A stretch of 64,000 nucleotides of DNA from Brevibacillus fulvus (GTDB taxonomy: Bacteria > Bacillota > Bacilli > Brevibacillales > Brevibacillaceae), in the NCBI RefSeq assembly GCF_016908525.1, contig NZ_JAFBEB010000004.1, positions 124,001-188,000 of the forward strand, written 5' to 3'. Positions 37,105 to 46,182 of the stretch are shown one piece after another; within the stretch, counting starts at the first letter, position 1, and every line of letters starts with the position of its first letter. The position numbers were made by a program, and so were the translations under genes. Under the pieces are notes generated by a model. It did not search any database. It was given only the letters and a program-made list of their open reading frames with translations, and was not told where the DNA came from.

Positions 37105-38127
37105 TCCGATAATCCGGTAATTCTCCCAAGCGGGATGGCCAAAGATCTCCGCTTCAGCCCGTAAAAACCGTTCTCGCGCCTGCCGCAAACTCCGCTCCAG
37201 CATGACAAGTTGACTTACACCGCGCAGCATAAAGCCGGAACGTCGCGCATACAGTCCGGCAACTTCTCGCAAAAAGTTGTCCGGAAAACGCAGCAGTTGA
37301 TGAATCGTCCAAATTTGGCTGTCGCTTAACGGCTTGAGTTTTGTATAAGCTTCCATGGCTTCTTGAAAAGCGGAAACGGCATATCCTTGCAACAGCAGCA
37401 TTCGGCCGAAAAATTGCACCAAATCGACGAGTTGCATATCGGAAGCAACGGTATCAAGATCAATGAGATAGCTGACTCCTTCCGCATCAATCAAGAAATT
37501 ATGACTGGCCAAATCCCGGTGAGCCAATGTCCCCTTCGTCACCGCCTGATCCATTTCCGCTTTCAGCGGCAATGCTCCGGCATGATTCAGAACATCCCAA
37601 CTATTTTCTCTCGTTTCTTTGGCCATCGCCAGAATCACTTGTTCCAAACGGTTTTGCGGCCCGCGCCGGGCAATCGCTGCGGTTATCTTTTCAAAATAGC
37701 GAATCCGATCTTCCCATTTGTCGAGGAGTGGTATTTTCCCGGCCAGCATTTCGTGAGACGCCGGAAATCCCTCCGCGGCCAAATGGAAGCGGGCAAGCGC
37801 CGTGGCCGCTTTCCGGACATCGGTCAATGTGACGAAGCTCGCTTCCCGTCCCGGTATCTCTTTCATGACGGTGTAGTAACGATTCCCCAGCGGCAATACT
37901 TTTTGTCCGCCGGAATGCGTAACATAGTGAACCGTATGATAAAATCCGTTGTCAAACAGTTGATCGGAAAGCTGTGTGACCCATTCGGCCTTCTCTCTTT
38001 GCCGATAGCCCTTAATAATCCATACGCCTCTGTCCGTCTTGGCGATATAAACATTTCGCCGCGCTTTCAGTCCATAAATTCGACAACGATACGCCTTCTG
38101 CAATCCGGTGAATAGCGTCTTTTCCAT
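37102..38127 (-). CDS. CotS-family spore coat-associated kinase-like protein
   Basis: A 341-residue protein with an aminoglycoside phosphotransferase/protein kinase-like fold of the CotS/YsxE/YutH group of spore-coat proteins. The catalytic loop is LAHRDLASHNFLID and the metal-binding segment YLIDLDTVASD; an N-terminal lobe with WIIKGYRQREKAEWV carries a candidate ATP-contacting Lys. Active residues look intact, so it may be an active kinase. It follows safA after 15 bp in the same orientation, and co-expression with a spore-coat morphogenetic gene supports a coat role. The substrate is unknown. Confidence 0.88.
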   Translation of the reverse strand: MEKTLFTGLQKAYRCRIYGLKARRNVYIAKTDRGVWIIKGYRQREKAEWVTQLSDQLFDNGFYHTVHYVTHSGGQKVLPLGNRYYTVMKEIPGREASFVTLTDVRKAATALARFHLAAEGFPASHEMLAGKIPLLDKWEDRIRYFEKITAAIARRGPQNRLEQVILAMAKETRENSWDVLNHAGALPLKAEMDQAVTKGTLAHRDLASHNFLIDAEGVSYLIDLDTVASDMQLVDLVQFFGRMLLLQGYAVSAFQEAMEAYTKLKPLSDSQIWTIHQLLRFPDNFLREVAGLYARRSGFMLRGVSQLVMLERSLRQARERFLRAEAEIFGHPAWENYRIIG

Positions 38128-38142
38128 AGCCGTTCACTTACT

Positions 38143-39612
38143 TTAACAAGATTCATCATCATGCTCATCAGATTGCTCCCAATCGGGCCAAACTTCGCTG
38201 GAAGGCACGTGCGGCATATTTGGCATAGGAGAATAATAGTAGCTGATTGATTCTGAATAAGAACTTTCCGTCATCCGGCTGCTGTCGCCAGGCCTAGGAC
38301 CAGCAGGCGGTTGGTAAGGATAGGTGTACGGATTTGGCATCGTGCTCATTCTTTGTTGCGCTCTTCCCCCGCAACGGCCGCCGCAACCGCCACAACCACA
38401 ACCGCAATCTTGTTGCAAATCTTTATCCATGCCCATGCTCTCCGGTTGTCGAGTAGGCTGCTGGAGCGGTGGACACAACGGCATTAAATAGGGGGCTGTC
38501 GGCATTCCTGCGGTTGGCGGTTGACGAAGCGCGAATGACCGCTGCTGCTCGTTGAATGGCGGAAGAGGAGAAAAGTACGGTTGCGGTGTCGTCGGCGCAA
38601 ACGATTGGAACGGCGGGAAAATCGGCGCCTGGGCTGGTGGCATGATCGTTTGCGGAGAAATCATCGACTGAAATGGAACGGGCGGCTGCGGCGGCATGAT
38701 CGGCGGTCGTTGCGGCGGTTGTACGGGTGCTTGCGGCATCAGCGGCGGCTGGAACGGCGGCTGTACGGGCGCTTGCGGTGCAATCATCGGCGGCTGGAAC
38801 GGCGGCTGTACGGGTGCTTGCGGCATCAGCGGCGGCTGGAACGGCGGCTGTACAGGCGCTTGCGGTGCAATCATCGGCGGCTGGAACGGCGGCTGTACGG
38901 GTGCTTGCGGCGCGATCATTGGCGGTTGCTGCGGCGGTTGTACGGGTGCTTGCGGCATCAGCGGCGGCTGGAACGGCGGCTGTACGGGTGCTTGCGGCAT
39001 CAGCGGCGGCTGGAACGGCGGCTGTACAGGCGCTTGCGGCGCGATCATTGGCGGTTGCTGCGGCGGTTGTACGGGTGCTTGCGGCATCAGCGGCGGCTGG
39101 AACGGCGGCTGTACAGGCGCTTGCGGTGCAATCATCGGCGGCTGGAACGGTTGTACGGGCGGTTGCGCGGGCGCTTCCGGGACAGGAATATATGGGACTT
39201 GCGGAATCACAGGAAATTGCGGAAACGGCTGGGCGGGCGGAATCGCCTCCATCTCCGGCACTTCTGTTGTCGGCGGCAATTCGGGCAGTGGCGTAATATC
39301 CCCCGTGTCAGGAGCTTGTTCTGTCTCCAAAGTTGGCGGTTGCTGCGCCGGTAAATTGAACTGCTCAGTTTCCTGAGTTGGCTGCTCCTCCGGCAGATTC
39401 GGCAACGGCAGCGGCCTTCTGTTCTCCGCTTTCTCCTGCTCACGCGGAAGGATGGGAACCTGGTCCGTCGGTACTTTAATTTTCATCCCCGGGGCAATTA
39501 AGTCAGGGTTTTTTAGTTCGTTGTTTGCACGGAGCAACTCTTTATAATCGACTCCATACTTTTGAGCGATTTTCCACATGGTGTCGCCTTTTTGAACAAT
39601 ATGAATTTTCAC
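38143..39612 (-). CDS. safA: SafA-like spore coat morphogenetic protein with LysM and Pro-rich repeats
   Basis: A 489-residue coat-assembly protein. An N-terminal LysM domain (2-48, IHIVQKGDTMWKIAQKYGVDYKELLRANN) would bind cortex peptidoglycan. A proline/glutamine-rich region follows, with ten copies of PQAPVQPP spaced 14-15 residues (about 155-305), alternating PPMIA and PPLM linkers. The C-terminal part has a cluster of five cysteines in DCGCGCGGCGGRCGG and a Tyr/Ser/Pro-rich end. Cys and Tyr richness agrees with cross-linking in the coat. It starts at GTG 39612 after AAGGAG. The repeat region is nearly identical at the DNA level, so copy number may vary between strains. Confidence 0.87.
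   Translation of the reverse strand: MKIHIVQKGDTMWKIAQKYGVDYKELLRANNELKNPDLIAPGMKIKVPTDQVPILPREQEKAENRRPLPLPNLPEEQPTQETEQFNLPAQQPPTLETEQAPDTGDITPLPELPPTTEVPEMEAIPPAQPFPQFPVIPQVPYIPVPEAPAQPPVQPFQPPMIAPQAPVQPPFQPPLMPQAPVQPPQQPPMIAPQAPVQPPFQPPLMPQAPVQPPFQPPLMPQAPVQPPQQPPMIAPQAPVQPPFQPPMIAPQAPVQPPFQPPLMPQAPVQPPFQPPMIAPQAPVQPPFQPPLMPQAPVQPPQRPPIMPPQPPVPFQSMISPQTIMPPAQAPIFPPFQSFAPTTPQPYFSPLPPFNEQQRSFALRQPPTAGMPTAPYLMPLCPPLQQPTRQPESMGMDKDLQQDCGCGCGGCGGRCGGRAQQRMSTMPNPYTYPYQPPAGPRPGDSSRMTESSYSESISYYYSPMPNMPHVPSSEVWPDWEQSDEHDDESC
38705..39150 (-). repeat. 42/45-bp tandem repeat array inside safA
   Basis: About ten tandem units of 42 or 45 bp, nearly identical, encoding 14- or 15-residue Pro/Gln-rich units. 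On the plus strand each contains CTGTACGGGCGCTTGCGG or a close variant. The interspersed order of the two unit lengths suggests duplication of blocks. Confidence 0.9.
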
Positions 39613-39739
39613 GCCTTAATTCTCCTTCCTGACTAAAACTACCTTATCATGGTATGCACCCATGGGCCGTTTGCTCTCCCCTCTGCCAAAATAATCTCCG
39701 CCAGTGTCCCGCGTCTTCACCGCGTTCTTTTCTCCCTTG

Positions 39740-39773
39740 GCACAAAAAAAACTGCCGATCTAAGTCGGCAGCT
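39740..39773 (-). terminator. Terminator after the ilvE-type gene
   Basis: CTGCCGACTT/AAGTCGGCAG-like 8-bp stem (CTGCCGAT with GTCGGCAG) followed by eight T on the minus strand, about 160 bp after the aminotransferase stop. The rest of 39613-39929 shows no gene. Confidence 0.75.
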
Positions 39774-39929
39774 CCGTTTGCAGACAAACCTGTGTGTTGT
39801 GGTGCATGAAGGGCCGTTTCTGCGAATCCGAGCGACTTTCAAAGCCCGGTCCAACGAACGGTTTGGCTCGGGGAATCAGCGGCGCAACTTTTTGTACAGT
39901 CCCCTCGACCGAAGCGAGCGGTTCATAAG

Positions 39930-40808
39930 CTAATCGATCGTTACGCCCTCTTTCTCTACCCGCTGACGAAACTCTTGCAGCAATTGTCCGGTTACCTGAC
40001 CGGGTTTGCCGTCTTTAATGCGGCGACCGTCCACTTCGATGACCGAAATGACTTCAGCAGCAGTACCCGTCAAAAAAACCTCATCCGCCACATAGACATC
40101 GTGACGGGTAAACGGTTCTTCCTTTACGACATATCCTAACTGCTGAGCTATTTCGATGATCACCTGTCTCGTAATCCCTTGCAATGCGCCAATATACGCG
40201 GGCGGTGTGTACAAGATTCCTTTTTTGACAAGAAAGACATTATCTCCGGACCCTTCGGCGACGTATCCTTCGCGGTTTAACATCAACGCTTCGCTCACAC
40301 CTGCTTGTGCCGCTTCCATCCGTACCAAAATATTATTCAAGTAATTTAGCGACTTGATTTTGGGATTCAATGCATCCGGTGTATTTCTTCGCGTAGGCAC
40401 GGTAATGATGCGCAGGCCTGTTTCATACAACTCCCGGGGAAACAAGCTTAACTGTTCGGCAATAATAATCACACTGGGAGTTGGGCAGCTTCTGGGATCC
40501 AGCCCGAGATTGCCGGTGCCGCGGGAAACCACGAGGCGAATATAGGCATCACGCAGATTGTTTCGGCGTACGGTCTCGACCACTAGCTGACACATTTCCG
40601 CAGGAGTGTGCGGAATTTGCAACAAGATGGAGAGAGCCGATTCATACAGCCGCTCAATGTGTTCCTCCAATCGGAAAATGTTTCCGTTATACGCGCGAAT
40701 CCCCTCAAAAATGCCATCCCCATACAAAAAGCCATGATCATATACCGATATTTTTGCGTTTTCTTTGCAGACAAATTCTCCATTTAAATAAATCAGCTGC
40801 TCCGACAT
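39930..40808 (-). CDS. ilvE: Branched-chain amino acid aminotransferase (class IV)
   Basis: PLP enzyme that interconverts Leu, Ile, Val and their keto acids; 292 residues. Fold-type IV features are YLNGEFVCKENAKISVYDHGFLYGDGIFEGIRAY, the PLP lysine in PKIKSLNYLNNILVRMEA, and EGYVAEGSGDNVFLV. VFLTGTAAEVISVIEVDGR is the phosphate-binding end. D-amino-acid aminotransferases and ADC lyases share the fold, but RAYNGNIFRLEEHIERLYESA is of IlvE type. It has its own promoter. The threonine operon, source of isoleucine precursors, is nearby. Confidence 0.93.
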   Translation of the reverse strand: MSEQLIYLNGEFVCKENAKISVYDHGFLYGDGIFEGIRAYNGNIFRLEEHIERLYESALSILLQIPHTPAEMCQLVVETVRRNNLRDAYIRLVVSRGTGNLGLDPRSCPTPSVIIIAEQLSLFPRELYETGLRIITVPTRRNTPDALNPKIKSLNYLNNILVRMEAAQAGVSEALMLNREGYVAEGSGDNVFLVKKGILYTPPAYIGALQGITRQVIIEIAQQLGYVVKEEPFTRHDVYVADEVFLTGTAAEVISVIEVDGRRIKDGKPGQVTGQLLQEFRQRVEKEGVTID

Positions 40809-40872
40809 GCGATTCCCTCCACCAGGTTATTTGCGCGTTTTTCATTCACGAAATATTCAGAGTTTGCCCACA

Positions 40873-40901
40873 ATTATAACCTGGAGAAGGGATGGCGTCA
40901 A
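40873..40901 (-). promoter_or_regulatory. Sigma-A promoter of the ilvE-type gene
   Basis: TTGACG (40901-40896), a 17-bp spacer and TATAAT (40878-40873) on the minus strand. Confidence 0.8.
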
Positions 40902-40904
40902 ATG

Positions 40905-41207
40905 TTAGGAGAATAAGCGCCGCCGCCGTCTTCGCGGTGGTTCTTCGGCAACCGGCACCGATTTGACTCGCCATTGACTGATCAAATCCTGGACTGCCGG
41001 ATTGCTTAACAGATTCAGCCACTCGCTCAGTTTAGCTGGATCAATGTTGCTGAGCAGGCTCGGTTTATTTTCCCCCTTGCTTTTCACACTTGCTTCCGCA
41101 TTGCTCTTCTTCAGTTCATTCACCTGTTTTTGCAGTTCATCCACCTGTTTTTGCAGATTTTTGCGGGAACTCGCGACCTTGGCCTTCCCTTTTTTCTGCT
41201 TGGTCAT
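40905..41207 (-). CDS. Unknown 100-aa protein with coiled coil and arginine-rich tail
   Basis: A 100-residue protein with no family recognised. The N-terminus MTKQKKGKAKVASSRK is strongly basic. Residues 17-35 (LQKQVDELQKQVNELKK) have heptad leucine/valine spacing for a coiled coil. The middle has SNIDPAKLSEWLNLLSNPAVQDLISQW, helical in character, and the end is PPRRRRRRLFS. ATG 41207 follows AGAAGGTGGAAGAAGA; 20 open codons before it are unlikely. The basic ends suggest binding to nucleic acid or an acidic surface. It lies between pheA and the aminotransferase gene. Confidence 0.6.
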   Translation of the reverse strand: MTKQKKGKAKVASSRKNLQKQVDELQKQVNELKKSNAEASVKSKGENKPSLLSNIDPAKLSEWLNLLSNPAVQDLISQWRVKSVPVAEEPPRRRRRRLFS

Positions 41208-41431
41208 TCTTCTTCCACCTTCTCCCTCCAAATCAGTTTGCAAGACAGGAAACGATTCGGACAGCATGGTCTTTGGACCTAGTTGACACTCAATGAATTT
41301 GCTTCCCTATTTTATGAAGTAACTTTGGGACTGGATTGGGTATTGGTACAATTCTCGAGAATTGGGCAAGATTGCGAGCAGACGAAAATGTTCGGGCAAA
41401 ATCCATTCCAAGCGATCCGGAAAACGGCCAA

Positions 41432-41463
41432 ATAAAAAGGTTGCCGAGTTCCTTCTCGACAAC
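41432..41463 (-). terminator. Terminator of the thrR-hom-thrC-thrB-pheA operon
   Basis: GGTTGTCGAG, loop AAGGAA, CTCGGCAACC (one G-T pair), then TTTTTATTTGG on the minus strand, just after pheA. Confidence 0.85.
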
Positions 41464-41477
41464 CAAGAGAGATTTGT

Positions 41478-42338
41478 TTAACAAGTGATCATATGAATAT
41501 ATCGCGGATATGTGCCCAATGGCCGGACCTGGCAACCAAGCGCCTCTATTTCAGCAAAAGCTCCCGGCAGCAAGACGTCGTCCATTTTTTGTTCGATATC
41601 GATCACGAAATAATAGCTTCCCAAGCCTTTTTTGGTCGGGCGTGACTCAATCCGCGACAAGTTGATTTTGCGCCAGGCAAAAGCTGCCAAAACTTGGTGA
41701 AGTGCTCCAGGAAAGTCTTCTGGCAAAGTCACCAAAATCGTCGTTTTTTCCACATCGGAAGGCAACAAACTGATTTGCTGTTTCCCTACCAAGACGAACC
41801 GGGTGTAATTGTTAGAATAGTCTTGAATGTTTTGCTGAGCAAACATCAGCGGATAAATTTCCGTATTCAGCCGATTTCCGATCGCCGCCCAGCGTTCCTC
41901 CGGATGACTGCCGACCATTTGTGCAGCCAGCGCGGTACTGTTGGTATATTCAATTTCGGCTTGCGGTAAATGTTCTTTCAGGAAGCGATGGCACTGAGCG
42001 ACCGCATGCGGATGAGACAGCACCTTGGTAATGGCGGAAAAGGGCAACGGAACCTCGTTTCTGGCAACAAGCAGATGCTGGGAAATTGGCAAAGCCAGCT
42101 CCGCCAAAATCGGCATTTCCACTTCGTTAATCAACCAATCCAAAGTCAGATTGACCGTTCCTTCAATGGAATTCTCCAAAGGGACGATTCCAAAATCAAC
42201 TTCTTCCGATGCCGCAGCCTTCAACGCATCAATGATCGTGGGATACGGATAGTAGCTCGCTTCCAGATGCGCGGTCATCAAACGCGCCGCTTCTTCGGAA
42301 AAAGTACCACGAGGCCCAAGAAAAGCAAACTTTTTCAT
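41478..42338 (-). CDS. pheA: Prephenate dehydratase with ACT domain
   Basis: Converts prephenate to phenylpyruvate in phenylalanine synthesis; 286 residues. The catalytic domain has FAFLGPRGTFSEEAA, GIVPLENSIEGTVNLTLDWL and NSTALAAQMV; the C-terminal ACT domain carries the phenylalanine-sensing motif SRIESRPTKKGLGSYYFVIDIE. It is a stand-alone dehydratase without chorismate mutase. It lies 35 bp after thrB and appears to be the last gene of the threonine operon, so phenylalanine synthesis shares its promoter. Confidence 0.97.
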   Translation of the reverse strand: MKKFAFLGPRGTFSEEAARLMTAHLEASYYPYPTIIDALKAAASEEVDFGIVPLENSIEGTVNLTLDWLINEVEMPILAELALPISQHLLVARNEVPLPFSAITKVLSHPHAVAQCHRFLKEHLPQAEIEYTNSTALAAQMVGSHPEERWAAIGNRLNTEIYPLMFAQQNIQDYSNNYTRFVLVGKQQISLLPSDVEKTTILVTLPEDFPGALHQVLAAFAWRKINLSRIESRPTKKGLGSYYFVIDIEQKMDDVLLPGAFAEIEALGCQVRPLGTYPRYIHMITC

Positions 42339-42373
42339 GTTTCTCTCCTATCCATCAAGCTGGTTATTAACGG

Positions 42374-43291
42374 TTATATTTTCGACACTTGTACCCCATC
42401 ATTGTCTGGCAAGAGCGTTAAGGTTTGATAGCCAACCTGATGTTTAACCATGATCCGATCGACAAACGATAACAGCTGTTGCCGATTTGTTTCCCCCGTA
42501 TAAAAGCAAATAATGGTAGGACCGGCACCACTGAGGGCAGCTCCCCACGCGCCATGCTCGGCCGCGGAAGCGAGAATTTCGCTTAAACCGGGTACCAATT
42601 GCGCTCGATACGGTTGATGGAGACGATCCTGCATGGCACTTGCCAACAAATCCAGCCGTCCTTGTGCCAATGCAGCCACGAGCAAACTACTGTGACCCAC
42701 ATTATAAATCATATCCTCTTTTCTGTACAGGTCGGGTAAAACCGTACGTGCCTTCTCCGTAGACAGCCAGAAATCGGGAATCACCGCCAGAGCGTGAAGT
42801 TGCTCGGGAGCGGTGAAACGAACATACGGAACGGCCGCTTGTTCCGTATCGGGCATCGTTGCCACCACGAATCCGCCAAACAGAGAGGCGCCGACATTAT
42901 CGGGATGTCCTTCCAGCCGGCAAGCCATCGCAAACAGTTGCTCGCGGGTGAAAGGTTCGTCGAGCAAAGCATTGGCCGAGACCAATGCGCCGACAATCGC
43001 GGCCGCGCTGCTGCCTAACCCCCGTGTTAATGGAACGGTTGATTCCACTTCAAACAGCAGTTCGGGAGCAGGGCGTCCGGCCTCTGCAAACAGTTGGGCG
43101 GCAATTTGATACAGCAGGTTGCTTTTGTCGGTCGGCAGTTTGTCCAGTTCCGGTCCGTTCATTCTTATTTCCGTTTTCTCGGCATAACGCAGTTCAATCG
43201 TCGTGTACAACTGAAAAGCCATGCCAAGCGTATCAAAACCCGGCCCCAGGTTGGCCGTGCTGGCCGGCACGATTACGCGAACTTTATTCAT
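42374..43291 (-). CDS. thrB: Homoserine kinase
   Basis: GHMP kinase that phosphorylates homoserine; 305 residues from ATG 43291. Signature regions are VRVIVPASTANLGPGFDTLGMAF, the ATP loop PLTRGLGSSAAAIVGALV, and WGAALSGAGPTIICF. The frame is open 26 codons upstream into thrC, but the usual N-terminus MNKVRVIVPAS begins at this ATG, six bases inside the end of thrC. It forms hom-thrC-thrB with the genes before it. Confidence 0.97.
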   Translation of the reverse strand: MNKVRVIVPASTANLGPGFDTLGMAFQLYTTIELRYAEKTEIRMNGPELDKLPTDKSNLLYQIAAQLFAEAGRPAPELLFEVESTVPLTRGLGSSAAAIVGALVSANALLDEPFTREQLFAMACRLEGHPDNVGASLFGGFVVATMPDTEQAAVPYVRFTAPEQLHALAVIPDFWLSTEKARTVLPDLYRKEDMIYNVGHSSLLVAALAQGRLDLLASAMQDRLHQPYRAQLVPGLSEILASAAEHGAWGAALSGAGPTIICFYTGETNRQQLLSFVDRIMVKHQVGYQTLTLLPDNDGVQVSKI

Positions 43292-43295
43292 ACCG

Positions 43296-44372
43296 TCACA
43301 TCCCTGCAGACTCGATGATTTGCATGACAGCTTCCTGCGTAGCGGGAACTGCTTTTGGTTCAGCGGCAACTGTTTTTAAGGCAATGTTCGGGTCTTTCAG
43401 GCCATTTCCTGTCAATACGCAAACAACGGTAGAGCCAGCGGCCAAGTTTCCGGCTTTGTGCAGTTTCAAGACACCAGCCAACGACGCGGCGGAAGCAGGT
43501 TCGCAGAATACCCCTTCGGAGCGGGCCAGCAATCTGTACGCTTCCAAGATTTCTTCATCGGTCACCGCTTCAAACAAGCCGTCGGATTCGCGGACAGCAG
43601 CGATAGCTCCTTCCTTGCTGGCAGGATTGCCAATTCGGATCGCAGTTGCTACCGTTTCCGGATGTTCCACGGTCTCTCCTTTGACCAGCGGAGCTGCACC
43701 AGCAGCCTGGAAGCCATACATATGCGGCAATTTTCCGCTTTTCCCAGCTTGATGATACTCTTTGAATCCCTTCCAATAAGCCGTGATGTTCCCGGCATTG
43801 CCGACGGGGATGGCCAAAATGTCCGGAGCGCTGCCAAGAGCATCGCAAATTTCAAAGGCAGCTGTCTTTTGCCCTTCGATCCGGTACGGATTGACAGAAT
43901 TGACCAGCGTAATCGGGTGGGTAGCGGTGATTTCGCGAACAATCCGCAGCGCCTCGTCAAAATTGCCGTCAATGGCGATCACTTCTGCACCGTAAGCAAT
44001 CGCCTGGGCCAGTTTGCCCAAAGCGATGTTTCCGCTGGGAATCAGCACGATGCAGCGCAATCCCGCCCGAGCGGCATAAGCAGCAGCGGCAGCGGACGTA
44101 TTGCCGGTAGACGCGCACATGATTGTGTTGCTGCCTTCCTCGATCGCTTTGGCCACGGCCATGACCATGCCGCGATCTTTGAATGAACCGGTCGGATTTA
44201 ACCCTTCATATTTAACGTATAGATTCAATCCCAATTCCTTAGATAGTCGATCCGCATAAATCAGCGGCGTATTTCCTTCATGCAAGCTCAAATGAGGGGT
44301 CCGTTCGTTGACCGGCAAAAACTCCCGATACCGCTCGATGATCCCCGCTTGCCGATTCCCAATCGCATTCAT
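43296..44372 (-). CDS. thrC: Threonine synthase
   Basis: PLP enzyme forming threonine from O-phosphohomoserine; 358 residues, the short class seen in Bacilli. The PLP lysine is in [17 protein letters not shown], the phosphate cradle in [19 protein letters not shown], and the C-terminal part has [16 protein letters not shown]. Its ATG overlaps the hom stop by four bases (ATGA), showing translational coupling, with GGAGGAG at 10 bp. Confidence 0.97.
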   Translation of the reverse strand: MNAIGNRQAGIIERYREFLPVNERTPHLSLHEGNTPLIYADRLSKELGLNLYVKYEGLNPTGSFKDRGMVMAVAKAIEEGSNTIMCASTGNTSAAAAAYAARAGLRCIVLIPSGNIALGKLAQAIAYGAEVIAIDGNFDEALRIVREITATHPITLVNSVNPYRIEGQKTAAFEICDALGSAPDILAIPVGNAGNITAYWKGFKEYHQAGKSGKLPHMYGFQAAGAAPLVKGETVEHPETVATAIRIGNPASKEGAIAAVRESDGLFEAVTDEEILEAYRLLARSEGVFCEPASAASLAGVLKLHKAGNLAAGSTVVCVLTGNGLKDPNIALKTVAAEPKAVPATQEAVMQIIESAGM

Positions 44373-45670
44373 TCCGTTTCTCCTCCTTCAACTCGATAGA
44401 CGCTTTTGATTTCATTGACCACTGCCAACTCTTCAAGTATGGCGATAACCTCATCCATGTCGCGTTTTGCTGCCTGATGGGTAACCATGACAATTTCCGC
44501 TTCGCCTTCACGGTATGGCTGCTGCAAGACCTGCCCCAAACTGATATTTTTCTCGGATAGCAGTTGCGTGATTTGGGCAAGCACGCCTCGCTCGTCGCGG
44601 ACGATAATCCGCAAAAAGTAACGGGAATATTTTTCGCTGTCCGCCTTCAAAATTTTCTCCTTGTAAGGTCCGACCATCCCGCGCCCATTGACGCCAAGCT
44701 TCATGTTTTTAACCACGGTCACCAGATCGGAAACAACAGCTGTCGCGGTCGGCAGTTCCCCCGCTCCCGGACCGTAAAACATCGTTTCCCCGACGGCTTC
44801 CCCGTACACATAGACGGCATTAAAGACGCCGTTGACCGTCGACAGCGGATGGGAGGTATGCACCATCGTAGGCTGTACGCTCACTTCAATCGCATCGTCA
44901 TCGCGCTGGGCCATTCCCAGCAGCTTAACTTCATAGCCCAGCTTTTTGCCATAGGCAATATCCGCCTTGGAAACACCGCTGATCCCTTGGACGCTCACAT
45001 CTTCGAGATTTACCGGCACGTGAAAGCCCAATGTGGCCAAAATGGCCATTTTGCGGGCGGCATCAAAGCCTTCCACGTCGGAAGTCGGATCGGCCTCGGC
45101 ATAGCCCAAAGCCTGCGCTTCTTTCAACACCTCAGCATAGTCGGCACCTTCGCGGCTCATTTTGGTCAAAATGTAGTTGGTTGTTCCATTGACAATCCCC
45201 ATCATTTTTTTAATCCGGTCAGAAGAAAATCCTTCAACCAAGGCCCGCAAAATCGGGATACCGCCGCCAACGCTCGCTTCATAAAAGACGTCGCAGCCTT
45301 TTTCCTGCGCTTTTTGCAAAATCTCTCCGCCATGCAGCGCCATCAAATCTTTGTTGGCTGTGACCACATGTTTGCGGTTGTCCAAAGCGGCCAAAATGTA
45401 ATCTTTGGCAGGCTGGATTCCGCCGATCACTTCCACGATCACATCGATTTCCGGATCTTCGAGCAGTTCCCGCGGATCCTCGGTAATCAACCGCTGCATT
45501 GTCGCAATGCCGCGGCCTTTGCTTTTATCCTGAACCAGAATTTTCTTGATTTGAATGCTGACTCCGGTTTGTTTTTGCAAGTCTTCCTGATGGGCCTCGA
45601 TCAAGCGCACCACACCTGTCCCAACCGTACCAAATCCCATCAGTCCCACTTTTACAATCTGCTTCTCCAT
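44369..45670 (-). CDS. hom: Homoserine dehydrogenase
   Basis: NAD(P)H-dependent reduction of aspartate semialdehyde to homoserine. From ATG 45670 it has 433 residues: a nucleotide-binding region ([18 protein letters not shown]), the catalytic domain with [14 protein letters not shown] and [19 protein letters not shown], and a C-terminal ACT domain ([32 protein letters not shown]) for threonine feedback. GAGGAGG lies 8 bp before this ATG. An ATG at 45697, touching the thrR stop codon, has AAGGGGA and is also possible. Confidence 0.96.
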   Translation of the reverse strand: MEKQIVKVGLMGFGTVGTGVVRLIEAHQEDLQKQTGVSIQIKKILVQDKSKGRGIATMQRLITEDPRELLEDPEIDVIVEVIGGIQPAKDYILAALDNRKHVVTANKDLMALHGGEILQKAQEKGCDVFYEASVGGGIPILRALVEGFSSDRIKKMMGIVNGTTNYILTKMSREGADYAEVLKEAQALGYAEADPTSDVEGFDAARKMAILATLGFHVPVNLEDVSVQGISGVSKADIAYGKKLGYEVKLLGMAQRDDDAIEVSVQPTMVHTSHPLSTVNGVFNAVYVYGEAVGETMFYGPGAGELPTATAVVSDLVTVVKNMKLGVNGRGMVGPYKEKILKADSEKYSRYFLRIIVRDERGVLAQITQLLSEKNISLGQVLQQPYREGEAEIVMVTHQAAKRDMDEVIAILEELAVVNEIKSVYRVEGGETE

Positions 45671-45697
45671 CTCTTCTTCCTCCTCTGTTTGTTTCAT

Positions 45698-46141
45698 TTA
45701 TCCCCTTCCAACAATCATGGCCTTGCGCACGCCGTTTATTTGCTGCAAGCCATCAAGGAATTCTGTACTGGAGACTCGCAAGTGCGCCATATCGATCGAC
45801 ATTGAAGCATTGGCGATACCCTGCAACGGAATCGTCTGATTGATCGTCAACACGTTTCCGCCTTGATCTGCAACATACTGCAATACTTTGGACAATATCC
45901 CGGACCGATGATCAAGCGCAAAAGTCACCGTCATGATCTTTTCGCTCATCATCGCATTAAACGGAAAGATACCGTCTTTATACTTGTAAAACGCACTGCG
46001 GCTTAATCCAACGCGTTCAACAGCCTCGTTTACTGTTTCCGCCTCTCCCGAATCAAGTAACTTTTTGGCTTCAATCGTTTTGGCGATGGACTCGGGAAGG
46101 ATGTCAGAGCTGATCAAGTAAAACTTTTCTTGCTTCCCCAT
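45698..46141 (-). CDS. thrR: ACT-domain regulator ThrR (PheB-type, UPF0735)
   Basis: A 147-residue protein. The N-terminal half has ESIAKTIEAKKLLDSGEAETVNEAVERVGLSRSAFYKYKDGIFPF, a helix-turn-helix-like region; the C-terminal half is an ACT domain (MTVTFALDHRSGILSKVLQYVADQGGNVLTINQTIP). B. subtilis ThrR (formerly PheB) controls hom-thrCB, so its place as first gene before hom suggests autoregulation. The stop TAA directly abuts the upstream ATG of hom. The start ATG 46141 has AAGGAGGACAC and overlaps the inverted repeat described nearby. Confidence 0.88.
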   Translation of the reverse strand: MGKQEKFYLISSDILPESIAKTIEAKKLLDSGEAETVNEAVERVGLSRSAFYKYKDGIFPFNAMMSEKIMTVTFALDHRSGILSKVLQYVADQGGNVLTINQTIPLQGIANASMSIDMAHLRVSSTEFLDGLQQINGVRKAMIVGRG

Positions 46142-46142
46142 G

Positions 46143-46182
46143 TGTCCTCCTTATAAAAACAACTGTTCATTTATAGAGGACA
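46143..46182 (-). promoter_or_regulatory. Inverted repeat at the thrR start, candidate operator
   Basis: On the plus strand TGTCCTCCTTATAAA (46143-46157) and TTTATAGAGGACA (46170-46182) form an inverted repeat with two inserted bases and a 12-bp centre. It spans the predicted transcription start and the ribosome site of thrR, and may be an operator for ThrR. Confidence 0.5.

Noticed and set aside
38705-39150. Possible CRISPR-like array
   Set aside because: Units are contiguous and in frame with no unique spacers, and no cas gene is near; it is a coding tandem repeat.
38696-39376. Plus-strand ORFs of 226 and 257 codons with GGCTGACG-like or Arg/Leu repeats
   Set aside because: They are the reverse reading of the safA repeats; absence of stops follows from the repeat unit, and no ribosome site is present.
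39613-39929. 94-codon plus-strand ORF between safA and ilvE
   Set aside because: It crosses the ilvE terminator, has no ribosome site and shows no protein-like conservation features.
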